Shown: positions 54,187 through 62,865, numbered from the stretch's first letter. The stretch: DNA of 64,000 nt from Rhodoferax sp. (GCF_012927445.1 NZ_JABBPD010000004.1:1050431-1114430), one strand, 5' to 3'. Notes: generated by a model not told the origin, from the sequence alone. Translations and numbers: made by a program.

Positions 54187-54900
54187 ATGGAGTTATTTTC
54201 TGCCGCCTGGTGGTCCGCCCTCATGGCCATCGTTTTGATCGACCTGGTGCTGGCCGGCGACAACGCCATCGTCATCGCACTGGCGGCGCGGCAACTGCCG
54301 CCGCATCTCAAGAAAAAAGCCATTTTGTGGGGCACCGTGGGCGCCATCGTCGTACGCTCCGTCATGACGGTGGGCGTGGTCTGGTTGCTCAAGATTCCGG
54401 GCTTGATGCTGGTCGGTGGCCTGGGGCTGGTGTGGATTGCGTACCAGTTGCTGGCCGACCAGGGCAGTGACGAGCACGACGGCCCGGTGGTCAGCACCTT
54501 CTGGGGCGCCATGAAAACCATCATCGTGGCCGATGCCCTGATGGGCGTGGACAACGTGCTGGGCGTGGCTGGCGCAGCGCATGGCGCGTTCGACCTGGTC
54601 ATCATCGGCCTGCTGATCAGCGTGCCGATTGTGGTGTTTGGCAGCACCGTGGTGTTGAAACTGGTGGAGCGTTTTCCGGCCATCATCCAGATTGGCTCGG
54701 CCGTGCTGGCCTTTACCGCCGCCAAGATGGTGGTGAGTGAGCCGCTGCTGGCCGGCGTGTTTGGCGATCCCAAGCAGCCCGCCGAGGCACTGCAAACGGC
54801 GGCGCGCTGGGGCACTTACGCCGTGGCGGTTGTCGGCGTGCTGGCCGGTGGCTGGTGGAGCAACCGCCAGGCGGCCCGGAGTGCAGAAGCTAAAAGCTAA
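54187..54900 (+). CDS. TerC/YjbE family manganese exporter
   Basis: 237 residues with about seven membrane helices. Family motifs: IDLVLAGDNAIVIALAARQL in the first helices and IIVADALMGVDNVLGVAGAA in the second half; the Asp residues in LAGDNA and GVDNV are the likely metal site. TerC proteins under yybP-ykoY control export Mn(II). A possible weak terminator follows. The gene is preceded by ACTGAGG at a suitable distance from ATG. Confidence 0.92.
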   Translation: MELFSAAWWSALMAIVLIDLVLAGDNAIVIALAARQLPPHLKKKAILWGTVGAIVVRSVMTVGVVWLLKIPGLMLVGGLGLVWIAYQLLADQGSDEHDGPVVSTFWGAMKTIIVADALMGVDNVLGVAGAAHGAFDLVIIGLLISVPIVVFGSTVVLKLVERFPAIIQIGSAVLAFTAAKMVVSEPLLAGVFGDPKQPAEALQTAARWGTYAVAVVGVLAGGWWSNRQAARSAEAKS

Positions 54901-54914
54901 AATCCAGCTCGCTA

Positions 54915-54940
54915 GAGCGTGCGTTTGCGCGCTCCCTTTT
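54915..54940 (+). terminator. Likely terminator after the TerC gene
   Basis: Stem GAGCGTGC/GCGCGCTC (one G-U pair) with loop GTTT, followed by CCTTTT. Short T run, so moderate strength. Confidence 0.5.
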
Positions 54941-54957
54941 GACCGAACTGCCCGCCT

Positions 54958-55449
54958 GTGACCGACCTCGCCCCCGACCAAGACCCTGACGCCAAAATCG
55001 AACAACCCCGCCTGTGGCGCGACGTCGGCTGGACCGCCCGCGTGATGAAAAACGAAGACGACGATGGCTGGGCCGTCGCCATGATCAAGGACGGTGAACC
55101 CGAACCGGCGCTGATCGGGCCGTGGACCATGGGGCGCGACAAGAAAAACCCGAAACCGCTGGACGGCAACGCCTTCAACACGCTGGTCAAGACCGCCAAG
55201 GAGTTTGTCCGCCGTCATGAACAGCAGTTGCATGCCTCGCTGCACCAAAGCATCGCCGTGACCTCGGGCAACGCCCGCGTGACCGTGTCGCTGGACATCG
55301 TGCCCGATGAGGACAACCCCTACGCTACGTTGACCGCCCGCGACGAGACCGATGAGCAACTGGCGCAGCTGCGGGTGTCACCGGCCTTCAAGCTGAACCG
55401 GGCCAGCGCCACCGCCTGGGCCGACAACAATTACCAGCGACCCGGCTGA
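54958..55449 (+). CDS. Hypothetical protein, conserved-looking, GTG start
   Basis: 163 residues starting with GTG (MTDLAPDQDPDAKIEQPRLW). It is soluble and acidic with no membrane segment. The middle has WTARVMKNEDDDGWAVAMIK and GPWTMGRDKKNPKPLDGNAF, the end NRASATAWADNNYQRPG. I recall similar proteins in Burkholderiales without a function. No clear Shine-Dalgarno is seen before GTG; an ATG at residue 30 is too far inside the conserved text. It sits between the TerC unit and a phage-holin-family gene, all on the plus strand. Confidence 0.7.
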   Translation: MTDLAPDQDPDAKIEQPRLWRDVGWTARVMKNEDDDGWAVAMIKDGEPEPALIGPWTMGRDKKNPKPLDGNAFNTLVKTAKEFVRRHEQQLHASLHQSIAVTSGNARVTVSLDIVPDEDNPYATLTARDETDEQLAQLRVSPAFKLNRASATAWADNNYQRPG

Positions 55450-55513
55450 GCAAAGCAGGGCGCGGGTTGAGGATGATCAGCCGCGCCGCAATTCAGGGTG
55501 CTATTCTTGCGCC

Positions 55514-55867
55514 ATGAAACTCATTGTCAAATGGCTGCTTAGCGCAGCCGCCCTGCTGGCCGTTGCCTACCTTTACCAGGGGGTGGTGGTGAGCAGCTTC
55601 ACCGCCGCGCTGATTGCGGCTTTTGTCATCGGCCTGTTCAACATGGTTTTGCGCCCGGTGCTGGTGCTGCTGACGCTGCCGGTCACCGTCATCACCTTGG
55701 GGCTGTTCCTGTTTGTCATCAACGCCCTGATGTTCTGGGCCGCCGCCAGCGTGCTGGACGGCTTCTATGTGCGCGGCTTTGGCGCCGCCCTGCTGGGGTC
55801 GCTGATTTACTCGGTGTTTGGCATCGTGATCGACTCAGCGATCGAGCGTCTGTTCTTTAAGAAGTAG
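55514..55867 (+). CDS. Small four-helix membrane protein (mycobacterial phage holin IV superfamily)
   Basis: 117 residues with four predicted helices. It matches the PF04020 type: MKLIVKWLLSAAALLAVAYL, then FVIGLFNMVLRPVLVLLTLP and VITLGLFLFVINALMFWAA. Despite the name, chromosomal members are not phage lysis proteins and have no settled role. It ends within the end of the convergent M48 protease gene (33 bases overlap). Confidence 0.85.
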   Translation: MKLIVKWLLSAAALLAVAYLYQGVVVSSFTAALIAAFVIGLFNMVLRPVLVLLTLPVTVITLGLFLFVINALMFWAAASVLDGFYVRGFGAALLGSLIYSVFGIVIDSAIERLFFKK

Positions 55868-57445
55868 CGCCACCTGGCGGCGCCGGGTGTCGATGATGGA
55901 CGCCTCGATGTGGTCCACCTTGCCACCGCCTTGGCGCACGAGGTCCTGCGCCGCCTTCAGGCGGTCCATAGCGGCCACGTAGTCCAGCTGGGCCACCTGG
56001 GTTTCGGCATTGGCGCGGATGGCACGCAGGGTCTGGCCTTGGGCCCCATACGCGCTGGACAGCAGCTGCCAGGCCTGCGCATCGCGCGGATGCGCCGCCA
56101 CCCAGCTTTGCAGACGCTGCGCCGCGTCGCTCACGGCGGCCACCTGGCCGGACTGCAGCGCAATCTGCGCCCCCAAAAACAACTCGGGACGACGGGTGGC
56201 AGAGGCCTCGCCGCCAGCCGCACTTCGCACTTGTGGCGTCGTCGCCAACACGGCCGTGGCATGCGCGGCATCGCCTGCCGTCAAGGCAATTTCGGCCTCC
56301 AGCAGCCGCGCCAGCCGCACGGCCGGTGCATCGGCGCGCACCAGCACCGTCAAGCGCTCCAGATACCCCTTGGCATTGCCAAAATCACGCAAGCGGCTGG
56401 CCGCCAAGGCGGCGCCATACAACACCGAGGCCTGCCGGGACGGCGCCAGGGTCGCCAATTTGGTGCCATTCGCCTCCACCAGCAACGCCCGCAAGGCGTC
56501 GACGCCCGGGTTGGAGAGCACGCGGGCGCGGGCGGCGATCATGGCATGCTCCAGCGTGGTGGCAGCGTTGACCGGGCCCCGCGCCGCCAGCGCCTGACGC
56601 GCCTGCATGTCCGCAATCCGCTCGGTGGTGAGCGGATGGCTGCGCAGGTAAGGGTAGGCGCCGTTGTCGTTGAGCCGGGAGGCTTGCTGCAGCTTGTCGA
56701 ACATCGAGACAAAACCCTGCGCCTCAAAGCCGGCCTGGGTCATGACACCAAAGCCGACGCGGTCGGCCTCGCGCTCCATGTCGCGCGAGAAATTAAGCTG
56801 GTTCTGCGCCGCCACGGCCTGGCCGCCAACGATCAAGGCATTGCCGGCATCGGCACTCTTGCTGGCGGCCAGCGCCCCCAGAATCATGGCGCCAATCATC
56901 CACGGCGTTTGCTGGCCCTGTTTGGCAATCAGTCTGGAGATGTGCCGCTGCGTCACGTGACTCAGCTCGTGCCCCAGCACCGACGCCAGTTCGTCGCGGC
57001 TGCTGACGATGGCGATCAGCCCCAGATGGACGCCAAAGTAGCCGCCCGGCAAGGCAAACGCATTCACCGTGCGATCCCGCCCGAGCATGATCTCCCAGGC
57101 AAACCGCTCGTCCAGTTCGGGCGACATCTCGCCCCGCGCCCGCGCCGCCGCCAGCAACGGCTGCCAGATGCCCTGCACATAGTCGGCCAGCACCGGGTCG
57201 TCGATATAGTCCGGGTCGCGGTAGATCTCGCGCGCAATGCGATCGCCCAGGCGCCGCTCGTCGCTGCTGCTCATGTCACTGCCATCGCCCAGCGTGGGCA
57301 ATTGGGATGAGCTGGAGATCGGCAAAGAAGAGGACTGAGCCTGGAGCGACACTGGACTGATCACACCAAATGCTACCAAAACAATAGCTGTTACCGCTTT
57401 ACTGATGGGGGCTAGCGTCCGATTTGATTTAAAAATATTGATCAA
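55835..57445 (-). CDS. BepA-like periplasmic M48 metalloprotease with TPR region
   Basis: 536 residues. Signal peptide at 1-36 (cleavage near LQA-QS). The zinc motif HELSHVTQRH is at about residue 160 with the third ligand Glu in EREADRVGFG. The C-terminal half is helical and TPR-like. BepA proteins degrade stalled outer-membrane proteins in E. coli. The signal peptide includes residues 6-25 encoded by a dispersed repeat copy, giving the hydrophobic run APISKAVTAIVLVAFGV. Its end overlaps the holin-family gene by 33 bases. Confidence 0.92.
   Translation of the reverse strand: MINIFKSNRTLAPISKAVTAIVLVAFGVISPVSLQAQSSSLPISSSSQLPTLGDGSDMSSSDERRLGDRIAREIYRDPDYIDDPVLADYVQGIWQPLLAAARARGEMSPELDERFAWEIMLGRDRTVNAFALPGGYFGVHLGLIAIVSSRDELASVLGHELSHVTQRHISRLIAKQGQQTPWMIGAMILGALAASKSADAGNALIVGGQAVAAQNQLNFSRDMEREADRVGFGVMTQAGFEAQGFVSMFDKLQQASRLNDNGAYPYLRSHPLTTERIADMQARQALAARGPVNAATTLEHAMIAARARVLSNPGVDALRALLVEANGTKLATLAPSRQASVLYGAALAASRLRDFGNAKGYLERLTVLVRADAPAVRLARLLEAEIALTAGDAAHATAVLATTPQVRSAAGGEASATRRPELFLGAQIALQSGQVAAVSDAAQRLQSWVAAHPRDAQAWQLLSSAYGAQGQTLRAIRANAETQVAQLDYVAAMDRLKAAQDLVRQGGGKVDHIEASIIDTRRRQVALLLKEQTLDR
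57371..57430 (-). repeat. Copy of the dispersed repeat inside the M48 protease signal peptide
   Basis: On the gene strand: AAATCAAATCGGACGCTAGC, then CCCCATCAGTAAAGCGGTAA, then CAGCTATTGTTTTGGTAGCA. Sense orientation, frame CTA GCC CCC as in the other sense copies. It encodes the middle of the signal peptide. Confidence 0.8.
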
Positions 57446-57596
57446 AATGAATCCCGTCGACGTTAATTCAGTTGGCCAGTTAGGCAGCGCGCTCCGGCGA
57501 CATGATCGTATGATGCGCGGTTGACATGAACGTTCTGTAAATTTGGCAAGTGCCAGCGACTTTTCAACTGTAACGACAACTGTACCGAATTACCCC

Positions 57597-58088
57597 ATGA
57601 GCTCTCTTACCCATTTTGACGAACAAGGCCAAGCCCACATGGTGGATGTGGCCGCCAAAGCCAGCACGCACCGCATTGGTGTCGCCGGCGGCCGCATTGA
57701 AATGCTGCCCAGCACCCTGGCCATCATCGAGTCGGGCACTGCCAAAAAAGGCGACGTGCTGGGCATTGCCCGCATCGCCGGCATCATGGCCGCCAAGAAA
57801 ACCAGCGACCTGATTCCCCTGTGCCACCCGCTGGCATTGACCCGCGTTGCGATTGAATTTGCAGCCAGTACGGTAGAAGCGACGGGCGCTGGCAGCATCT
57901 ATTGCACCGCAACCGTCGAAACCGTCGGCCCCACCGGCGTCGAGATGGAAGCCCTGACCGCCGTCCAGGTGGCACTGCTCACCATTTATGACATGTGCAA
58001 AGCGGTCGACCGCGGCATGACCATCACCGACTGCAAGCTGCTGGAAAAGCACGGCGGCAAGTCGGGGAGTTTTATCAACGGCGGGTAA
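57597..58088 (+). CDS. moaC: MoaC, cyclic pyranopterin monophosphate synthase
   Basis: 163 residues from ATG giving [20 protein letters not shown]; an upstream TTG in frame is not needed. It completes the first step of molybdenum cofactor synthesis. Motifs: [40 protein letters not shown] and [20 protein letters not shown]. It is divergent from the M48 gene and converges with the Fic gene. Nothing unusual. Confidence 0.96.
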   Translation: MSSLTHFDEQGQAHMVDVAAKASTHRIGVAGGRIEMLPSTLAIIESGTAKKGDVLGIARIAGIMAAKKTSDLIPLCHPLALTRVAIEFAASTVEATGAGSIYCTATVETVGPTGVEMEALTAVQVALLTIYDMCKAVDRGMTITDCKLLEKHGGKSGSFINGG

Positions 58089-58125
58089 GCTGTTGATTTG
58101 CAGAGGTTTTTAGTAACACGAAGGG

Positions 58126-59199
58126 TCAGCCGGCCTGCCCTTGCAGAATCGCGCTTAACGCCAGGTTGACGTAATAGTTACCGCGCCCCATCTTCTGCTT
58201 TTGCACGAAACCACCGGCCACCAATGCGTCCAGGTACTTGGTGGCAGTCAGGCGCGACACCTGCAAGTCACGCTGCACAAACTCAATCTTGGTGTACGGG
58301 TGCATAAAGAGGGTGTTGATCAAGTCCTGGCTGTAAAACTTGTAGCCCGCACGAATGCGCTGCTTGTAATCAAACAATGCCGTCTTGATGGCGTGGATCG
58401 TGACAATGGTTTGCCCGGCGGTCTGCTCCACAGCCGCCAGCAAGTAGAGAACCCACTCTTCCCAAGTGTCGTCCTCGCGCACGGTTTGCAGCAAGCGGTA
58501 GTAATCCGCCTTGTTGCGCACGATATGGTTGCTGAGGTACAGCACCGGGATGTCGAGCAAGCCCTCCTTCACCAGATACAGCACATTCACAATGCGCCCG
58601 GTGCGACCATTGCCGTCATAAAACGGATGGATGCTCTCGAACTGGTGGTGGATCAAGGCCATCTTGATCAATGGGTCGGCGTCGAACAGGTCAGCGTCGT
58701 TCATGAACCGCTCCAGATCGCGCATCAGCGCCACGATCTCCGCCGGGTCTTGCGGCGGCGTGTAGATGGTTTGCCCGCTGCCGTCTTTAAGCGCCGTGCC
58801 CGGTAGTTTGCGAAAGCCGGCGTTATTGCGTTCCAACTCACTCTGAATTTCAAGGATGTGGTTGCCCGTGAGCAAACCGCTGGCACGTACCTGCTCAAAC
58901 CCCACCCGCAAAGCCTGACGGTAGCGCAGCACTTCTTTGGCCGCCGGATTGGCAAAGGCTTCGGGTAGCACATCGTCCTTGAACAACTCGTCATGCGTAG
59001 TGACGATGTTTTCAATCTCGGAACTGTCCTTGGCCTCTTGCAAACCCAAGGTGTTGATAAGAATGCCCTGATTGGGAATGGACGCCGCAATGCCCTTGAG
59101 TTCCGCCAGTTTACGGCTGCTGCTGGCCAGCTTTTTGAGAATGGCAGGGGTCTCGAAACGCGCGGGATTCAACTGTTCAAGCGAGGTGATAGGGGGCAT
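58126..59199 (-). CDS. Fic domain protein with N-terminal inhibitory helix and C-terminal winged helix
   Basis: 357 residues from the ATG giving MPPITSLEQLNPARFETPAI; an in-frame TTG lies two codons earlier. N-terminal Fic_N region with inhibitory motif SSEIEN (residues 59-64, S/T-xxx-E-G/N type), then the Fic core with HPFYDGNGRTGR (191-202), complete for AMP transfer. The C-terminal part (about 300-350) has KIEFVQRDLQVSRLTATKYL and looks like a winged helix DNA-binding domain. Fic proteins of this layout AMPylate targets; the winged helix suggests it may also control its own transcription. It lies behind three tandem palindromic 41-bp units. Confidence 0.9.
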   Translation of the reverse strand: MPPITSLEQLNPARFETPAILKKLASSSRKLAELKGIAASIPNQGILINTLGLQEAKDSSEIENIVTTHDELFKDDVLPEAFANPAAKEVLRYRQALRVGFEQVRASGLLTGNHILEIQSELERNNAGFRKLPGTALKDGSGQTIYTPPQDPAEIVALMRDLERFMNDADLFDADPLIKMALIHHQFESIHPFYDGNGRTGRIVNVLYLVKEGLLDIPVLYLSNHIVRNKADYYRLLQTVREDDTWEEWVLYLLAAVEQTAGQTIVTIHAIKTALFDYKQRIRAGYKFYSQDLINTLFMHPYTKIEFVQRDLQVSRLTATKYLDALVAGGFVQKQKMGRGNYYVNLALSAILQGQAG

Positions 59200-59222
59200 G
59201 GGCAAGTCTCTTGGTCAGTGAC

Positions 59223-59333
59223 GTGTATAAAAAATGCGTTCTTTTGTACATGTTAGCCATCATGTGTATAGAAAATATATTTTTCTATACACGTTAGCCT
59301 TCATATTTATAAAAATTGCATTTTCTATACCTG
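59223..59333. promoter_or_regulatory. Three tandem 41-bp units with palindromes in the Fic promoter
   Basis: Units start at 59223, 59264 and 59305 (exact 41-bp period). Each has a 29-base element; the middle one is a perfect 12-bp inverted repeat GTGTATAGAAAA-N5-TTTTCTATACAC (59264-59292). Units 1 and 2 are followed by a 12-base linker GTTAGCC(A/T)TCAT; the outer elements are degenerate. The block is 24 bases upstream of the Fic start. It has the look of a set of operators, or promoter plus operators. Confidence 0.85.
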
Positions 59334-59367
59334 TCGCCACGTTGATCAGCTTGGGGTTTGCCTCAAA

Positions 59368-60876
59368 TTACATCGGAAGTTTCTCGGCCCATTGCGCATG
59401 GATCTCCGGAAATGCCGCCTGATAGCGCGCCAGGTAATACAGCGCCTCGTCGTCATGCCCCAACAGCACGGCGCTCTCAATCAGCTTTTGCACCACGCGC
59501 GGTTCCGGTGAAAAGTGCAGCATCGCCATCGCCAACGCATGGATATGGGCCGCATTGTCGGCCGTCAACGGCGTGGTGGTCAACTCGGCAAAACGCACCG
59601 GATTCTGGAACAGCCACGAGTCCGCCACCTTCGCCAGCGTGTTGTCGCGATAAGCCTCGGACCGCATCTTGGGGATCAGATAAAGCTGGCTCACGCGGTA
59701 GTAATCCCACGCGGCATAGGTCGCCGTCGCTATTAAAAACATAGCTATCAGCGCAGACAGGACGGGGGCTAGCAGCTTAAAACGTCCGTATTTCTCAGAA
59801 GCCCGGCCGGGCGAGCGCCACAGCAGCCAAAGACTCAGGCCAAACGCCATCTGGAACGGCCCGTACCACAGCGGGTATTCCAGCAGACTGTGCAACAAAA
59901 TCACGGCCAACACCGCCCAAGCCATCTGTCGCGTGGCGTCCGACTCAAGCCAGGGCTTGGCCCGCCACGCGAGCCAAGCACCGCCGCCGCAAATCAACAG
60001 GGCCAGCGGCACACCCAGCTCCACCGCCAGATGCAGCGGCAGGTTATGCGCATTGTCCAGAATGTCACAAAACCGCGGGCTGGGATACAGCGTGATGAAA
60101 TGGGCGTAATCGAGCTCGCCCCAGCCCCAACCGAACCAGGGCTTTTGCGCGATCAGGTGCAGCACGTTGCCCCACAGCGTCAGGCGGCTGCCACACACTG
60201 AGTCACCGGCATGCAAGCGCGCCAGAATGCCGACGGCATTCGGGTCCAGCCCCACCAAAATTGGCAACGTGAACGCGGCCACGGCATAAGCCAGCAGCGC
60301 CGCCAGCAACACGCGCCGAACATCAGCCTGCTGCCGATCACTACCACCCCGGCGCCAAACCCAGGCCATGGCCAGCAACATCACCAGCTGCAGCAGCCCC
60401 GTGCGCGAAGACGATGCCGCATTGCCCATCGCCAACAGAACGGCTGCCGCCACCATGGCCGCAGGTCGCCCGTTGAACGGCTCGGGATGCAGTACATCTG
60501 CCGAAACAGCAGGCATGGCTTGCCGCTGCGATGCCCACCACAGCAAGGCCGCCAAACCGATATTGGTCAGCGTCGCAAACTGGTTGCGCTGCCGCAGATT
60601 GGCAAAAGCCTCGCCCAGGCCGGTGCTGTTGACCCACGGCCCAAACACGGCGGTCGCTCCAAAATACTGCAGCAAACCCAGCAGACTACTTAACAGCGCC
60701 GCCACCAGCCAGGCCGAGGCCGCCACTTCTGCCAGTCGTACCCGGGCTGCCCACAGCAACATCAACGCCAAACACACCAGCGTGACCAGCCAGGGGATGA
60801 CGGCCGACGAGGGGCCGGCGGAAAATGGATTGAGCCAGGGCAGGGTTATGAAAAGGAAAACGGCAAGGGATGGCAT
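59368..60876 (-). CDS. PglL-like O-oligosaccharyltransferase (first of two)
   Basis: 502 residues from the ATG giving MPSLAVFLFITLPWLNPFSA; upstream TTG in frame is ignored. Many membrane helices (about 12). The Wzy_C-type core has LRQRNQFATLTNIGLAALL and the loop GWGWGELDYAHFITLYPSPR; then DNAHNLPLHLAVELG with the likely catalytic His, and a C-terminal soluble PglL_A part with YYLARYQAAFPEIHAQWAEK. PglL enzymes move lipid-linked glycans to pilins and other proteins. Residues about 366-383 (FKLLAPVLSALIAMFLIATA) come from a dispersed repeat copy and form a transmembrane segment. Confidence 0.88.
   Translation of the reverse strand: MPSLAVFLFITLPWLNPFSAGPSSAVIPWLVTLVCLALMLLWAARVRLAEVAASAWLVAALLSSLLGLLQYFGATAVFGPWVNSTGLGEAFANLRQRNQFATLTNIGLAALLWWASQRQAMPAVSADVLHPEPFNGRPAAMVAAAVLLAMGNAASSSRTGLLQLVMLLAMAWVWRRGGSDRQQADVRRVLLAALLAYAVAAFTLPILVGLDPNAVGILARLHAGDSVCGSRLTLWGNVLHLIAQKPWFGWGWGELDYAHFITLYPSPRFCDILDNAHNLPLHLAVELGVPLALLICGGGAWLAWRAKPWLESDATRQMAWAVLAVILLHSLLEYPLWYGPFQMAFGLSLWLLWRSPGRASEKYGRFKLLAPVLSALIAMFLIATATYAAWDYYRVSQLYLIPKMRSEAYRDNTLAKVADSWLFQNPVRFAELTTTPLTADNAAHIHALAMAMLHFSPEPRVVQKLIESAVLLGHDDEALYYLARYQAAFPEIHAQWAEKLPM
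59729..59782 (-). repeat. Copy of the dispersed repeat inside the first PglL-like gene
   Basis: On the gene strand: CGTTTTAAGCTGCTAGCCCC, then CGTCCTGTCTGCGCTGATAG, then CTATGTTTTTAATAGC. Sense orientation, same reading frame as in the other sense coding copies (CTA GCC CCC). It encodes a hydrophobic helix. Hairpin GCTAT...ATAGC present. Confidence 0.85.
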
Positions 60877-61041
60877 AAGGTGAGGGTGCAGGCACAACAG
60901 GTGCGACTGCAATGGTGTTCGGAAATCAGGAGCAAAGTCAAACTGCTATTTTTGCGCTGACGTGCATCAGGTTTGCTGCTTTGGCCTTAGTTCTAGAAAA
61001 AATGGAGTCCGAAGTCCGACTTCGATTCCTCTGAAATCTTT

Positions 61042-62730
61042 TCAATTTGGCCAAAGAACTGCTGCGATGTCGGGATTGCTAAGCGATTGATTCATCCATT
61101 CCGCCTTGACGGCGCCACATTGGGATTCAGACACAAACTTGCACAGTCTTTTCAGCCACAACTGTGCTTCATCCCCTCGCTGGTTCATGGCCAGGGCCTC
61201 CGCAAGTTTAAGGACCCCCCCCGAACTAGGATAGGAACTGGCGACCTTTTGCATCCAATCCAGATCATCAACACTCATGCCGCTAGCAGGTTCATACCGG
61301 GCCAAACGAATAAACTCGCGCAACTGGTTTAGCAGTAGTACTTCTGGTGGACCGCCACGAATATCAGTTTTGATATTGGCTCGCTCAAAGCGCAGAGCCT
61401 GATAGCTTGTCTCTACCCGCGAGTAGTCGCGAATGATCAGCGCCAGCAACGTGACCGATGCCAACCACACCGCAAAGACGCTCCAACGCCCAACAACAAG
61501 AATGGGGCGAGCATCCAGTCGCACATTCAGTGCACCCAAGACCAAGCCAACAGGAAGTAAAAAATAGGCATAGTGCAAAGGAAGCTCAAGCATGGCGTGG
61601 TTGCCAACCACTAGCAAAAACAACAACAATACAGCATCCTCGGCGTAGCGTAGCGCACGAAAACGTAGCCATAACCACCGCACTAGGTAAATCGACACCA
61701 GCAGCCCGACAGGGATGCCGCACCATAACAGGAGGTCAAGAAAAAGATTGTGTGAATGCATGAATACTTCGTGCAGTGAAGGATGACCCACCGCCGCAGC
61801 GAACTGCGCCAAGCCCACCTGATTCCATCCATAACCAAACCATGGCCGCTGCAGGACTGCATCCATAAACATTGACCAGGCCACTGGTCGCAACTCACCG
61901 GAAATTCTGGAGATATCGCCCACATCCGTAGATAAGGTGAGCCGTAAAACCTGACTCAACCATCCAATTGACACAACACACGCAGCGAAGTAGAGGCCCA
62001 ACCCGGTGACAAGCCAAGGCAATCGTTGGTCGGACCATAAACGGCGCCAGACCCAACTGACACCAACCAATATGACTACCGCCACCCACGCCGTCCGAGA
62101 ATGCGTCAGGGCAAGACCAAACAACAGGTAAACCGCCATGAACAGTGCAGTCCACACGCCAATCCGCTGCCGAACAAGGCCCCAGGCCCCAGCCAGAAGA
62201 CCCCACAGCAAAAACGTACCCAAATGGTTGGGTTGGCCAAAGTTGGCGAACGGACGGCTATAGCCGCCCCCCATGGCCCAGATATCCAGTAAATCCAAAG
62301 CCAGCCACTGATGCAACTGCAAACCAACCGACAACAGGGCGGCCACGCCGATCGCCAGGAACAAACCGTCTGCAAGCTGACCGGGGCTTGCCAACTCCCA
62401 CCGGGCGCCGGTCAACAAAGCCAGCAAAAATCCGATCAAATAGGCGGCGCTGATCCAGGCGGTACCGGACAACATCACTAGCCCAAAACCGAACTGCAAC
62501 CCGGGAATGACGACCAGAACAGCCGCAAGCAGTGTGATGCCATGCCAAACCACAGGACCGGTCGAGCGCACAATCACTGCGGCAGAAGCTAGCGACAGCA
62601 CGACGGCCATCCATGCGTCCATGTGAAAACTTGACCAGGGTCGATAGTGGTTTGGCAGCAGCCATGCCACGGCCAGAGCCAATGCCCAGCCAACCAACCA
62701 AAACGGCGTCATCGGTTGCTTAGTAGTCAC
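61042..62730 (-). CDS. PglL-like O-oligosaccharyltransferase (second, divergent paralogue)
   Basis: 562 residues. I start at GTG 62730 (MTTKQPMTPFWLV) because GAGG lies seven bases upstream of it, whereas the ATG six codons later has no SD. Many membrane helices. Core motifs: FANFGQPNHLGTFLLWGLLA, PWFGYGWNQVGLAQFAAAVG, and VFMHSHNLFLDLLLWCGIPV; the last parallels DNAHNLPLHLA of the first PglL. The soluble C-terminal part ends with GDEAQLWLKRLCKFVSESQCG. Codon use is visibly less GC-biased than its neighbours, suggesting a different origin. An eight-G tract lies near its end. It is the likely pilin glycosylation ligase. Confidence 0.87.
   Translation of the reverse strand: MTTKQPMTPFWLVGWALALAVAWLLPNHYRPWSSFHMDAWMAVVLSLASAAVIVRSTGPVVWHGITLLAAVLVVIPGLQFGFGLVMLSGTAWISAAYLIGFLLALLTGARWELASPGQLADGLFLAIGVAALLSVGLQLHQWLALDLLDIWAMGGGYSRPFANFGQPNHLGTFLLWGLLAGAWGLVRQRIGVWTALFMAVYLLFGLALTHSRTAWVAVVILVGVSWVWRRLWSDQRLPWLVTGLGLYFAACVVSIGWLSQVLRLTLSTDVGDISRISGELRPVAWSMFMDAVLQRPWFGYGWNQVGLAQFAAAVGHPSLHEVFMHSHNLFLDLLLWCGIPVGLLVSIYLVRWLWLRFRALRYAEDAVLLLFLLVVGNHAMLELPLHYAYFLLPVGLVLGALNVRLDARPILVVGRWSVFAVWLASVTLLALIIRDYSRVETSYQALRFERANIKTDIRGGPPEVLLLNQLREFIRLARYEPASGMSVDDLDWMQKVASSYPSSGGVLKLAEALAMNQRGDEAQLWLKRLCKFVSESQCGAVKAEWMNQSLSNPDIAAVLWPN
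61215..61222 (-). repeat. Eight-base poly-G tract inside the second PglL-like gene
   Basis: The gene strand reads GGGGGGGGTCC within SSGGVLKLAEA. Tracts of this kind slip and can switch genes on and off in other species; at eight bases the mutability is only moderate. Confidence 0.5.
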
Positions 62731-62808
62731 AGACTACCTCATCGTTTCAAAATGGAGGAACATGCGCGGCCGAACTCGCCACACGCGTCGACAAGCTGGA
62801 ATGCCTAT

Positions 62809-62837
62809 AAAAAAGGCCCCCATTTGGGGGCCTTTTT
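62809..62837 (-). terminator. Terminator of pilA
   Basis: A strong hairpin (AAGGCCCCC-ATTT-GGGGGCCTT, 62813-62834) flanked by A and T tracts. On the minus strand it is followed by TTTTTT. It lies 29 bases beyond the pilA stop and isolates pilA from the downstream ligase gene. Confidence 0.92.
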
Positions 62838-62865
62838 AGGAAATCATGAACAAGCAATACGTTAA

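Noticed and set aside
54900..54915. Further degenerate repeat copy after the TerC gene (AGCTAAAAGCTAAAAT)
   Set aside because: It lacks the CTAGCCCCCGT core and the proper spacing, so it is not counted.
59223..59333. Possible short CRISPR array (29-base elements with 12-base spacers)
   Set aside because: The spacers are near-identical to each other and too short, and there are only three units; an operator array is the better reading.
61006..61030. tRNA-like arm (TCCGACTTCGATTCCTC)
   Set aside because: The sequence around it does not fold as a cloverleaf, and no acceptor stem or anticodon arm can be found.
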